Origin: JADCGM01 sp943368345
GTDB lineage: Bacteria > Pseudomonadota > Alphaproteobacteria > Sphingomonadales > Sphingomonadaceae
Direction: 5' to 3'
DNA: 29,721 nucleotides
NCBI GenBank assembly: GCA_943368345.1
Contig: CALRKY020000033.1
Coordinates: 1-29,721 of the forward strand
Shown: one piece after another, positions 1 to 7,266 of the stretch
Layout of the letters: each line of letters starts with the position of its first letter
Position numbering within the stretch: position 1 is the stretch's first letter
Translations under genes and position numbers: made by a program
The notes under the pieces: model-generated
The model's database searches: none
Seen by the model: the letters and a program-made list of their open reading frames with translations, nothing else
Told to the model about the DNA's origin: nothing

Positions 1-80
1 CAACTCCGACCACGCTCCGACGGAAGCAAAGGCCCGATCAGTGCCCATTCATCATCGCTGACCCCAATCCGCTCGCCCAA
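1..80 (-). CDS. IS5-type transposase, N-terminal part, cut by window edge
   Basis: Reading leftwards, this frame encodes the motif SDDEWALIGPLLPSERGR, which matches the conserved N-terminus of IS5-family transposases (usually D-x-E-W-x-x-I-x-P-L-L-P). The gene runs off the left edge, so the DDE catalytic domain is not visible. I chose a TTG start at 80-78 because a GGAGG-like ribosome site lies 5 bases upstream; an upstream in-frame TGA limits longer starts. The insertion sequence end should lie between here and the tRNA gene, but I could not define its terminal inverted repeat. Whether the element is intact cannot be judged. Confidence 0.6.
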   Translation of the reverse strand, partial: MGERIGVSDDEWALIGPLLPSERGRS

Positions 81-252
81 TGCTGCCTCCAAAAGACAGC
101 CTTGAATCAATGATCGAGTCTCAGGTCAAGCTTTGTCCACGTGGCCTAGAATTCGCATAGGGTCGGCTTTGGTCCCGGTTCTTGCGTTTCGCCGCAAGGG
201 AATATGCGGATATTGCCACAAACCCAAGTAATTTAACGACTTTGCCGCAACC
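81..252. other. Intergenic stretch between transposase start and tRNA-Ala
   Basis: No gene is supported here. It must contain the outer end of the insertion sequence and the 3' flank of the tRNA gene, but no clear terminal repeat or target duplication can be picked out by eye. Confidence 0.4.
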
Positions 253-328
253 TGGTGGAGCCGAGGGGGATCGAACCCCTGACCTCTGCAATGCCATCGC
301 AGCGCTCTCCCAGCTGAGCTACGGCCCC
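253..328 (-). tRNA. tRNA-Ala (anticodon GGC)
   Basis: On the minus strand this 76-base sequence starts GGGGCCGTAGCTCAGCTGGG and ends CTCGGCTCCACCA, with the CCA encoded. The D-arm, T-arm (GGTTCGATCC) and 7/7 acceptor stem fit a canonical cloverleaf. The anticodon loop reads ATGGCAT, giving anticodon GGC for alanine GCC/GCU codons; the last anticodon-stem pair is G-U. It lies downstream of, and codirectional with, the TIGR02300 gene. A tRNA beside an insertion sequence is a common arrangement, but no attachment-site duplication was seen. Confidence 0.97.
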
Positions 329-341
329 TAACCCTGATCCA

Positions 342-399
342 TCCGCTGTGGGGAGCGGACGGCGCGCTTCTTAGGCCAGCGCGCGGGGCCTTGCAAGGC
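342..399 (-). terminator. Cluster of three hairpins after the TIGR02300 gene
   Basis: Three perfect inverted repeats follow the stop codon of the TIGR02300 gene: GCCTTGCAAGGC (388-399), GCGCGCT/AGCGCGC with a 9-base loop (362-384) and TCCGCT/AGCGGA with a 6-base loop (342-359). They are GC-rich and lack a clear U-tract, so they may terminate or attenuate transcription before the tRNA gene, or be REP-like. The function is inferred. Confidence 0.35.
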
Positions 400-401
400 G
401 G

Positions 402-719
402 CTAAACCTCGTCGTCGTTGCCGCCTGCGGTCAGGCCCAGATCCTCGTCGCCGCCAATGTCGACGTCTTCCTCGTTGGCCGGCGCATCGGCGGCCTCTAG
501 GTCAAGGTCTTCGGCTTCGATGACATCATCCTCGTCGGACACTGCGCTCTTGGCCTTTGCAGCCTCAAATGGCAGTGATTGCTTGGATTTCAGATAGGGC
601 TCAGGAATGAAGGCGGTCCCGCAATTGATGCAGGTGACCGGGTCATCCTTGCCAAGATCGTAAAAGCGCGTGTTGCACTTGGGGCAGGCACGCTTGACGC
701 CCCATTCGGGTTTAACCAC
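402..719 (-). CDS. TIGR02300 / FYDLN acid-domain protein
   Basis: A 105-residue protein whose N-terminus carries a zinc-ribbon-like pair of CxxC motifs (CPKC and CINC) around RFYDLGKDD, followed by a long acidic tail rich in Asp, Glu and Ala. This is the layout of the TIGR02300 family, found almost only in alphaproteobacteria; its role is unknown. The start is GTG at 719 because GGAGAG lies 7 bases upstream and the protein then begins VVKPEWGVKRACPKC, as in relatives. Further upstream in-frame codons would add non-conserved residues overlapping the control region shared with the divergent aroA gene. Confidence 0.85.
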   Translation of the reverse strand: MVKPEWGVKRACPKCNTRFYDLGKDDPVTCINCGTAFIPEPYLKSKQSLPFEAAKAKSAVSDEDDVIEAEDLDLEAADAPANEEDVDIGGDEDLGLTAGGNDDEV

Positions 720-881
720 GGCAAGTCTCTCCAATATTGCGCCGGGAATGAAATTCCGGCCCGTCGCCGCTCGGGCGGGGCCGGTCAGGAGCGGTGCCTT
801 GCCACAGCCCCGTGGCGCTGTCAAAACCAAAGCGCTCGCTGCCAGACGGGCGTGCGTCACCATTTCACAGGGTCGATACCG

Positions 882-2219
882 TTGAGCGCTTCTGCATTGC
901 CGCAACCCTTGTCGCTCCGCGCTGACGGCCCCTTGCGTGGCACAGTGCGTGTGCCGGGTGACAAATCCATCTCCCATCGGTCGCTGATGCTCGGTGCGCT
1001 GGCGGTTGGTGAAACTCGGATCAGCGGGTTGTTGGAGGGGGAGGATGTGCTGGCAACCGCAGCGGCGCTGCGTGCCATGGGGGCGACCATCACCCGGCTG
1101 ACCGATGGCGACTGGCGGGTAAATGGCGTCGGCGTCGGCGGCCTGCTGCAACCGCAGTCCGCGCTCGACATGGGCAATTCGGGCACCTCAACCCGGCTGT
1201 TGATGGGTCTGGTTGCCAGCCATCCGATCACCGTAACCTTCACCGGCGATGCGTCGTTGTCGAAACGGCCGATGGGGCGCGTCATCGATCCCCTGTCGCA
1301 AATGGGCGCGCAATTGTCCGCCAGCCCCGGCGGACGCTTGCCGCTGACCATGACCGGCTGCTGTCCGGCGCTGCCGATTCGCTATATTTTGCCGGTGGCA
1401 TCGGCTCAGGTGAAATCGGCGATATTGCTGGCCGGACTGAATACGCCCGGCGAAACCACTGTGATCGAGCGGATACCGACCCGCGACCATAGCGAGCGGA
1501 TGCTGGCGGGTTTTGGTGCCGATGTCCGCAGCAGCGATACGCCGGAGGGCCGGGCGATCACAGTGACGGGGGAAGCGGAGCTGCGTCCGCAGACCATCAT
1601 GGTGCCGGGTGATCCCTCCTCCGCCGCGTTTCCCGTAGTGGCGGCGCTGATTGTCCCGGGCAGCCGCGTCACGGTCGAGAATGTCGGGCTCAACCCGACC
1701 CGGGCCGGACTGTTCAAGGTCCTGCGGACGATGGGCGGCGACATTGTCGAAACCAACCGGCGCGATGTCGGCGGGGAGCCGGTGGCGGACCTGATCATCA
1801 CCGCCTCCGCCCTGTCGGGCATCGAAGTGCCACCAGAGGGCGCGCCGTCGATGATCGACGAGTATCCGATCCTGTTCATCGCCGCTGCCTTTGCATCCGG
1901 TCCAACGGTGATGCGCGGGCTGGAGGAGCTGCGGGTCAAGGAATCGGATCGGATTTCGGTCATGGCCGCCGGTCTTGCGGCGTGCGGTGTCCGGGTAGAG
2001 GAGCTGCCGGACGGCCTCATCGTCCATGGCTGCGGCAACGCCGGGGTTGCCGGTGGCGCAACGGTGGCCAGCCATCTCGACCACCGGATCGCGATGAGTT
2101 TTGCGGTGCTGGGGCTCTGCACCGATCAGCCGGTGACCGTTGACGACGCGCGCCCGATTGCGACAAGTTTTCCAAACTTTGTCACGATGATGACCGGGCT
2201 TGGCGGAAGGACGAACTGA
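882..2219 (+). CDS. aroA: 3-phosphoshikimate 1-carboxyvinyltransferase (EPSP synthase, class II-like)
   Basis: This cytoplasmic enzyme of the shikimate pathway transfers enolpyruvyl from PEP to shikimate-3-phosphate. Conserved motifs are PGDKSISHRS near residue 26, SKRPMGRV, SAQVKSAILLAGLN, TRDHSERML, PGDPSSAAFP, EELRVKESDR and HLDHRIAMSF. Its sequence follows the class II (CP4-like) enzymes closely. At the position where CP4 carries the alanine linked to glyphosate insensitivity, this protein has glycine (GNSGTSTR, about residue 101). I chose the TTG start at 882, giving 445 residues, because it precedes the conserved region and has a weak AGGG upstream; an in-frame GTG at 852 would give 455. 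It is divergent from the TIGR02300 gene, and its stop overlaps the next start by one base. Confidence 0.95.
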   Translation: MSASALPQPLSLRADGPLRGTVRVPGDKSISHRSLMLGALAVGETRISGLLEGEDVLATAAALRAMGATITRLTDGDWRVNGVGVGGLLQPQSALDMGNSGTSTRLLMGLVASHPITVTFTGDASLSKRPMGRVIDPLSQMGAQLSASPGGRLPLTMTGCCPALPIRYILPVASAQVKSAILLAGLNTPGETTVIERIPTRDHSERMLAGFGADVRSSDTPEGRAITVTGEAELRPQTIMVPGDPSSAAFPVVAALIVPGSRVTVENVGLNPTRAGLFKVLRTMGGDIVETNRRDVGGEPVADLIITASALSGIEVPPEGAPSMIDEYPILFIAAAFASGPTVMRGLEELRVKESDRISVMAAGLAACGVRVEELPDGLIVHGCGNAGVAGGATVASHLDHRIAMSFAVLGLCTDQPVTVDDARPIATSFPNFVTMMTGLGGRTN

Positions 2220-2833
2220 TGGGCTTTTATGACCGGCATATCCTGCCCCATGTGATCAATCTGGCCTGCGGTGCAAAACCGGTCAGCTATCAGCGGCGGC
2301 TGGTGGTGCCGGAGGCGCAGGGGCGGGTGCTGGAAATTGGCATCGGGTCTGGCCTCAACCTGCCATTTTACGACCCCGACAAAGTGGAGATGCTGTGGGG
2401 CCTGGAACCCTCCGACGAGATTCGGCGCATGGCCGAGCGCAAGGCGGCAGGCGTATCATTCCCGGTTGAGTTCATCGGCTTGCCCGGCGACCAGATTCCG
2501 CTCGACGACGCCAGCGTTGACACAATTGTCACCACCTACACCCTGTGCACCATTCCGGATGCTGTGGCCGCTTTGCGGGACATGCGGCGGGTGCTGAAAC
2601 CCGGTGGGCGGTTGCTGTTTTCCGAACATGGCCGCGCGCCGGATGCGGCGGTGGTGAAATGGCAGGAACGGCTGACCCCGATGTGGAAAGTCATCGGTGG
2701 TGGCTGCCATCTGGCGCGCGATATCCCCGACCTCCTCCGTCAGGGTGGTTTCAATCCGGACCGGATGCGGGCCAATTATATCCCCGGCCCGCGCCCGATG
2801 AGCTTCAACTATTGGGGATCGGCCTCCCGCTAA
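2219..2833 (+). CDS. Class I SAM-dependent methyltransferase
   Basis: A 204-residue methyltransferase of the UbiE/Coq5-like Methyltransf_11 fold. The SAM-binding motif VLEIGIGSGLNLPFY sits near residues 36-50, the acidic LEPSDEI follows, then DTIVTTYTLCTIPD (motif IV) and the post-motif RVLKPGGRLLFSEHG. The layout resembles small cytoplasmic phospholipid- or thiol-methyltransferase-like proteins, but the substrate cannot be read from the sequence. Its ATG overlaps the aroA stop (CTGATGG), so the two are probably translationally coupled. A chromosomal housekeeping location argues against recent transfer. Confidence 0.85.
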   Translation: MGFYDRHILPHVINLACGAKPVSYQRRLVVPEAQGRVLEIGIGSGLNLPFYDPDKVEMLWGLEPSDEIRRMAERKAAGVSFPVEFIGLPGDQIPLDDASVDTIVTTYTLCTIPDAVAALRDMRRVLKPGGRLLFSEHGRAPDAAVVKWQERLTPMWKVIGGGCHLARDIPDLLRQGGFNPDRMRANYIPGPRPMSFNYWGSASR

Positions 2834-2858
2834 CGCGAACCGCTTGCAATAAGTTGGT

Positions 2859-2877
2859 GCTGCTGATAATCATTCGC
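2859..2877. promoter_or_regulatory. Fur-box-like operator upstream of bfd
   Basis: The core TGATAATCATT at 2864-2874 matches the centre of the classical 19-base Fur box exactly, and 14 of 19 positions agree over 2859-2877. It lies about 35 bases upstream of the bfd start. CTTGC at 2843-2847 and GCAAG at 2876-2880 form an outer inverted repeat. Iron-dependent repression by Fur (or a related regulator) of the bfd transcript is inferred. Confidence 0.6.
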
Positions 2878-2911
2878 AAGTCGATTCGATTGGCGGGGAA
2901 AACGCAAGTCC

Positions 2912-3085
2912 ATGATTGTTTGCATGTGCAACGCGCTGCGGGAAAATCAGGTTCGGGCCAAGGCGCGGAGCTGTGGCGGATCGGTTGGACAGGTTTACAA
3001 ACAACTCGGCTGCAAGGCCCAGTGCGGTCAGTGCCTCCCCTTTGCCCGCGACGTCATCCGCGACGAACGCGCCCGCGCCGCTTGA
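2912..3085 (+). CDS. bfd: Bacterioferritin-associated ferredoxin (2Fe-2S)
   Basis: A 57-residue protein, easily missed for its size. It begins MIVCMCNALRENQV and has cysteines at 4, 6, 38 and 41, the same spacing as the four [2Fe-2S] ligands of Escherichia coli Bfd. An extra Cys34 is present. In the known family, Bfd passes electrons to bacterioferritin heme so that stored iron is released; expression rises when iron is short. The upstream Fur-box-like site and the bfr gene at 4716 fit that role. Codons are normal for the region. A larger frame crossing this gene from 2916 is the upstream extension of the next gene and is not believed. Confidence 0.92.
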   Translation: MIVCMCNALRENQVRAKARSCGGSVGQVYKQLGCKAQCGQCLPFARDVIRDERARAA

Positions 3086-3143
3086 CCCTGACACTACCGG
3101 GGGCCTAGCCTCTCAGTCGGACTTGCTACACCGCGAGGGTCCG

Positions 3144-4655
3144 ATGTTGAGTCGTTTGATCGGCCTGTTTATTTTGTTTGTTCTGGCTGCGTGTGGGGGT
3201 GGAGACACGCCTGCGCCACCGGTTGCGAACCGGGCCCCGACCTTCACGTCGGCGGCGACAGCGACAATCGCGGAAAATGCCGTCGGAACCGCCCTGACGG
3301 TCACCGCTACCGACCCCGATGCCAATCCGGTGACGATCTCGATTTCCGGCGGCGCCGATGCGGCGCGGTTTTCGATCACCGCCGGTGCTTTGGCGTTCAC
3401 CGCCGCCCCCGATTTTGAACGGCCCACCGATGCCAACACCGACAATGTCTATCAGGTGCAGCTGACTGCCAGCGACGGGCTTTTGTCGGTCACCCAGCTG
3501 GTCGACATCATGGTGACCAATGTCGGCCCCGACGCCTTCCGGGTCCGGCGCGTGGCAACCGGCTTCAACCAACCGCTGTTCGCCGCCGGTGTCCCCGGCA
3601 GGCCCAACATCATTGCCATTGTCGAGAAAACCGGCCGCATTCGCCTGCTGAACGCCACCACCGGTGCGATCAATGCGACCGCCTTTCTGGATGTGTCGGC
3701 GCAGATCACCACTGACAGCGAGCGCGGTTTGCTCGGCCTCGCCTTTGCCCCTGACTATGCGACCAGCCGCACATTCTACGTCAATTTGAAGAATCTAGCG
3801 GGCGAAACCGAAGTCCGTCGCTATCAGGTGCTGGCAGCCGACCCTGACCGCGCCGATCCGGCCACCGCCAATGTCATCCTCCGCTATAGCCAGCGTTTCA
3901 GCAACCACAACGGCGGCTGGATCGGCTTTGGCCCCGACAATTTGCTCTACATCGGCACCGGCGACGGTGGCAGCGGTGGCGACCCCGATAACAATGGGCA
4001 GAACCCTGCGAGCCTGCTCGGCAAAATGCTGCGGATTGATGTGCGCAGTGACGCGTTCCCCGCCGATGATCTGCGCGACTATGCCATTCCGGCGGGCAAC
4101 CCATTTGCCGCGACAGGCGGCGCAGCGGAAGTTTGGGCGCTCGGCCTGCGCAACCCGTTCCGCGCCAGTTTTGATCCGGCAACCGGGGATTTGTGGATTG
4201 GTGATGTTGGCCAGGGCGCGGTCGAGGAGATTGACCGGGTTCGTCCCGGTCAGAACGGCCTGCATTTTGGCTGGTCGATCCTGGAGGGGACGCAGCAATT
4301 CAAACCCGGTGCGACCACCGGTTTCACCCCGCCCGTGGCACAATATCTGCACGGCAGCGGCCCACTGCAGGGTCGGTCGGTCACTGGCGGTCATGTCTAC
4401 CGCGGACCGGTCGAATCGCTGAATGGCCGCTATATCTTTGGTGATTTTGTCGTGCCCAATATCTGGTCAATCGCCGTGGCCGCTGTCAGCGACGACGCGA
4501 CGATCATGAGCGAGGCCTTCACGGTCCGCACCACCGCTTTTGCTCCGACGGCAGGGGCCATCAACAATATCGCCAGCTTCGGCACCGATCCGGCCAATGG
4601 CAATTTGTTCATCGTGGATTTCGACGGCGATATTTTCCTGGTCGAGCCGAGCTGA
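3144..4655 (+). CDS. PQQ-type glucose/sorbosone dehydrogenase lipoprotein with cadherin-like domain
   Basis: A 503-residue predicted lipoprotein: hydrophobic leader with lipobox LAAC (Cys17), a cadherin/Ig-like module at about 30-125 (APTFTSAATATIAENAVG, then TVTATDPDANPVTISISGG), and a six-bladed GSDH propeller from about 133 to 503. The propeller shows NHNGG at 254-258, whose His255 corresponds to the catalytic histidine of soluble PQQ glucose dehydrogenase, plus GLRNPFR and GGHVYRG. It should oxidise a sugar or aldose-like substrate outside the inner membrane using PQQ; the substrate is unknown. The start at 3144 is supported by GAGGG 5 bases upstream and the clean signal sequence. Its placement between bfd and bfr is unusual. 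Confidence 0.88.
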   Translation: MLSRLIGLFILFVLAACGGGDTPAPPVANRAPTFTSAATATIAENAVGTALTVTATDPDANPVTISISGGADAARFSITAGALAFTAAPDFERPTDANTDNVYQVQLTASDGLLSVTQLVDIMVTNVGPDAFRVRRVATGFNQPLFAAGVPGRPNIIAIVEKTGRIRLLNATTGAINATAFLDVSAQITTDSERGLLGLAFAPDYATSRTFYVNLKNLAGETEVRRYQVLAADPDRADPATANVILRYSQRFSNHNGGWIGFGPDNLLYIGTGDGGSGGDPDNNGQNPASLLGKMLRIDVRSDAFPADDLRDYAIPAGNPFAATGGAAEVWALGLRNPFRASFDPATGDLWIGDVGQGAVEEIDRVRPGQNGLHFGWSILEGTQQFKPGATTGFTPPVAQYLHGSGPLQGRSVTGGHVYRGPVESLNGRYIFGDFVVPNIWSIAVAAVSDDATIMSEAFTVRTTAFAPTAGAINNIASFGTDPANGNLFIVDFDGDIFLVEPS

Positions 4656-4660
4656 CTGGA

Positions 4661-4685
4661 CCGCCCCCGTGGCGGAGACTAGTCT
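4661..4685 (+). terminator. Hairpin plus short palindrome between GSDH gene and bfr
   Basis: CCGCC (4661-4665) pairs with GGCGG (4671-4675) around a 5-base loop and is followed directly by the perfect palindrome AGACTAGTCT (4676-4685). There is no good U-tract, so termination is only possible; the palindrome could instead be an operator for bfr. Confidence 0.3.
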
Positions 4686-4715
4686 TGGATGACCCCTTGA
4701 AAAGGAATCAGTCCC

Positions 4716-5195
4716 ATGCGCGGTGACCCGAAAGTGATCGAATTCCTGAACGCGGCGCTCCGGAATGAGCTGACGGCGATCAACCAGTATTTCCTGCACT
4801 ACCGACTGCTCGACAATTGGGGCGTGACCCGCCTCGCCAAATATGAGCACGGCGAATCCATCGACGAGATGAAGCACGCCGACCGGTTGATGGAACGCAT
4901 CCTGTTCCTCGATGGCCTACCCAACCTCCAGACGCTGGGGCGGCTGCGGATTGGTGAGGATGTGTCCGAAGTGCTGAAGGCCGACCTCGCTCTGGAGATG
5001 GAGGCCCTGCCGGCCCTGCGCGACGGTGCCGCCTATTGTGAGGCGATCCGGGACTATGTCAGCCGCGACCTGTTCGTCTCAATCCTCGACAGCGAGGAGG
5101 AGCATGTCGATTTCCTTGAGAAACAGTTCGACATGATCAAGGCCATGGGCATCGAAAATTACGTCCAGCTGCAATCCAGCCCGGCGGAAGGGTGA
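4716..5195 (+). CDS. bfr: Bacterioferritin
   Basis: A 159-residue heme-containing ferritin that forms 24-subunit cages and stores iron as ferric mineral in the cytoplasm. All ferroxidase ligands are present at canonical positions: Glu18, Glu51, His54, Glu94, Glu127 and His130. Met52, the axial heme ligand shared across the dimer, is present in the DEMKH motif. Length is standard. AAGGA lies about 10 bases before the ATG. The partner ferredoxin bfd is encoded 1.6 kb upstream with the GSDH lipoprotein gene in between. The stop overlaps the next gene's GTG by four bases (GTGA), implying coupling. Confidence 0.97.
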   Translation: MRGDPKVIEFLNAALRNELTAINQYFLHYRLLDNWGVTRLAKYEHGESIDEMKHADRLMERILFLDGLPNLQTLGRLRIGEDVSEVLKADLALEMEALPALRDGAAYCEAIRDYVSRDLFVSILDSEEEHVDFLEKQFDMIKAMGIENYVQLQSSPAEG

Positions 5196-6166
5196 ACCGG
5201 ATCACCCGGCGGGATGTATTGGCGGTGACCGCGGGCGGGCTGGTTGCCGCCGCTGCGCCCATGCCTGCAGCAATGGCTGTGCCAAAGCCCGACCGGGTGC
5301 TACGCGTGCCAGTCAAGGGCGGCTCGGTCCATGTCCGCATCAATGGTCATCTGAACGCCAAACGCGCGCCACTGCTCATGGCGCACGGCGGGCCGGGCGG
5401 CTGCCATGCCGGGCTGGTCCCGGCGCTGGCGCTGGCCGATGACCGGGCCATCATCCTGTGGGACCAGTTGGACTGCGGCCTGTCCGATGCGCCGGGTGAC
5501 CCGGCTAACTGGACAGTGGGGCGCTTCACCGACGAGATTGCCGCAATCCGCACGGCGCTCGGGTTGGAACGCTTGCACCTGCTCGGGCACAGTTGGGGGG
5601 CAACCATCGCGCTCGAATATGCCGCCCGCCAGGCGCCGGGCCTATGCAGTCTGGTGCTGCAGGGGCCGCTGGTCTCGACGCCGCGCTGGATTGCCGACGC
5701 CAACCGGCTGCGGCGGCAGCTGCCTGCCGATGTGCAGGCCGTGCTCACCGCCTGTGAAAGCGCCAATCCGCCATCCGCCGACGCCTGCACCGCTGCCACC
5801 GACGTCTTCTACGCCCGGTTTTGGCGGCGGGAGCCGCTGCCGGACTGGGCCAAGGCCTATGAGGCGACCATCGCCAACCGGCACAATGCGGCGCTCTACA
5901 ATTACATGTGGGGTGCGAACGAGTTCGTCTGCACCGGCACGCTGAAATCCTACGACGGTACCCCGCTGCTCGCCCGCTTGACCCAGCCGACCCTGTTCCT
6001 CGTTGGTGAATATGACGAAGGCACGCCGGAGGCCGCCCACGATTTCGCCCGCGCCACTCCCCAAGCCGAAGTCGAGATCATCCCCGGCGCCGCCCACCGC
6101 ATCCAAAGCGACCGGATGGAGGCGTATAATGCGGCCCTCAGGGCATGGATGGCGCGGTTTGATTGA
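5192..6166 (+). CDS. Tat-exported proline-iminopeptidase-like alpha/beta hydrolase (S33)
   Basis: A 324-residue alpha/beta hydrolase. The N-terminus has a twin-arginine motif (ITRRDVLAV) and a hydrophobic, Ala-rich stretch ending near AMA, so it is probably exported folded. The S33 signatures are HGGPGG at 65-70, the nucleophile elbow GHSWG with Ser134, Asp275 in VGEYDEGTPE and His302 in GAAHRIQ. Relatives cleave N-terminal proline or hydrolyse small amides and esters. The GTG start overlaps the bfr stop; it is preferred because it keeps the Tat signal, although the purine-rich ribosome site abuts it closely. It converges with the ferritin-like gene, with only six bases between. Confidence 0.88.
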   Translation: MNRITRRDVLAVTAGGLVAAAAPMPAAMAVPKPDRVLRVPVKGGSVHVRINGHLNAKRAPLLMAHGGPGGCHAGLVPALALADDRAIILWDQLDCGLSDAPGDPANWTVGRFTDEIAAIRTALGLERLHLLGHSWGATIALEYAARQAPGLCSLVLQGPLVSTPRWIADANRLRRQLPADVQAVLTACESANPPSADACTAATDVFYARFWRREPLPDWAKAYEATIANRHNAALYNYMWGANEFVCTGTLKSYDGTPLLARLTQPTLFLVGEYDEGTPEAAHDFARATPQAEVEIIPGAAHRIQSDRMEAYNAALRAWMARFD

Positions 6167-6172
6167 GGGGGC

Positions 6173-7246
6173 CTACTCCGCCGCAATCCCCGCGATTTCC
6201 TCGATGTTGCGCCTTCTTGCGTCGAACTCCTCGGCGATGGATTCGTCATTGGCCTGCAGGGCATCGATGTCGATCCCGGCGTAGTCGAGCACGCCCATGT
6301 CGGCATAGCCTTTCTGAACGATCGGGCCCCAAAGGCCGATATCCTTCACGATCGGCACGATGCGGTTGAACAGGTGGTTGCGGAACACCCTTGAACCCTC
6401 GGCGTTGTGGAGATGCTCGACGCAGCCTTCAACGTCCATGCCGAGGTGCTCCCACAACTCGCGTTGCTCGAACCGGTCGCGCATGTGATAGCAGGCCTCG
6501 ACCAGAAACTCCTCGCGCTCGTTGCGTTCGGCCTGGGACAGGTGCGGATAATATTGGCGGAGCGTCAGGCGACCAAAGGCGACGTGCCGAGCCTCGTCCT
6601 GCATGACATAGGCGTTGACCGAGGCAGCGAGCGGCGAGGTCGAATGGTCGCGGATACCAGCAAAGGCGGCAAGCGCCAGACCCTCGATCACCACCTGCAT
6701 GCCAAGATAGGTCATATCCCAGCGCCGGTCGTTCAGCACCTGCTCGAGCAGGGAGCGCAGCGGCGGGGTGATCGGATAGACGGTGCCGATCTTCTCCAGC
6801 AACCGCTTGTATGCCTCGACATGCCGCGCCTCGTCGATGGTTTGGGTTGAGGCGTAGAATTTCGCCTCCAGGTCCGGGACCTGCTGGACGATCTTGGCCG
6901 AACAGATCAGCGCGCCCTGCTCCCCATGCAGGAACTGCGACAGGGTATGGGCTTGCGTCGCGCGGCGCACCTCCGCCTTCTCGTTGCGCGACATCGCCAT
7001 GAACGGCGCATAATTGGCGAGGCTGAACAGGTCTTCGGGCAGGCCTTGCGGGTTTTCCCAATCAATTTCCTGATCCCAGTCGATCCGGTGTTCGGCATCC
7101 CACTGCTGCTGCTTGCCCTTGGAATAGAGCGCCAGCAGGTCGGCCCGGTCATCGGTGTAGGTCCAGGTCATCCGCGTGTCGAAATCCTGCGGCACCAGCC
7201 ATTCGGTGCCGTCGGGCGAAAAGGCATAATTGTCGGAAAAGGTCAT
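6173..7246 (-). CDS. Ferritin-like (RNR-R2/AurF-like) diiron protein
   Basis: A 357-residue helical protein with the full carboxylate-bridged diiron ligand set: Glu109 (HGEQGAL), Glu139-x-x-His142 (DEARH), Glu188 (VVIEGLAL) and Glu218-x-x-His221 (DEARH). This E/ExxH/E/ExxH order is typical of ferritin-like oxygenases and oxidases. Overall length suits an oxygenase more than a storage ferritin. The reaction is unknown. The start at 7246 is preferred because GGGAGA lies 6 bases upstream; a GTG/ATG start at 7270 overlapping the merR-type stop lacks a ribosome site. It follows the MerR regulator in the same direction, so the pair is probably one operon. Confidence 0.82.
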   Translation of the reverse strand: MTFSDNYAFSPDGTEWLVPQDFDTRMTWTYTDDRADLLALYSKGKQQQWDAEHRIDWDQEIDWENPQGLPEDLFSLANYAPFMAMSRNEKAEVRRATQAHTLSQFLHGEQGALICSAKIVQQVPDLEAKFYASTQTIDEARHVEAYKRLLEKIGTVYPITPPLRSLLEQVLNDRRWDMTYLGMQVVIEGLALAAFAGIRDHSTSPLAASVNAYVMQDEARHVAFGRLTLRQYYPHLSQAERNEREEFLVEACYHMRDRFEQRELWEHLGMDVEGCVEHLHNAEGSRVFRNHLFNRIVPIVKDIGLWGPIVQKGYADMGVLDYAGIDIDALQANDESIAEEFDARRRNIEEIAGIAAE

Positions 7247-7266
7247 TGTTCGTCTCCCAAGGTCAG

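Noticed and set aside
253..328. tRNA-Ala as an integration site for an island
   Set aside because: No integrase gene and no repeat of the tRNA 3' end were found in the window.
2916..3143. Upstream extension of the GSDH lipoprotein frame
   Set aside because: It overlaps bfd in another frame; the lipoprotein signal and ribosome site at 3144 define the true start.
5137..5343. Small minus-strand frame across the bfr/S33 junction
   Set aside because: Antisense to two well-supported genes and without recognisable motifs.
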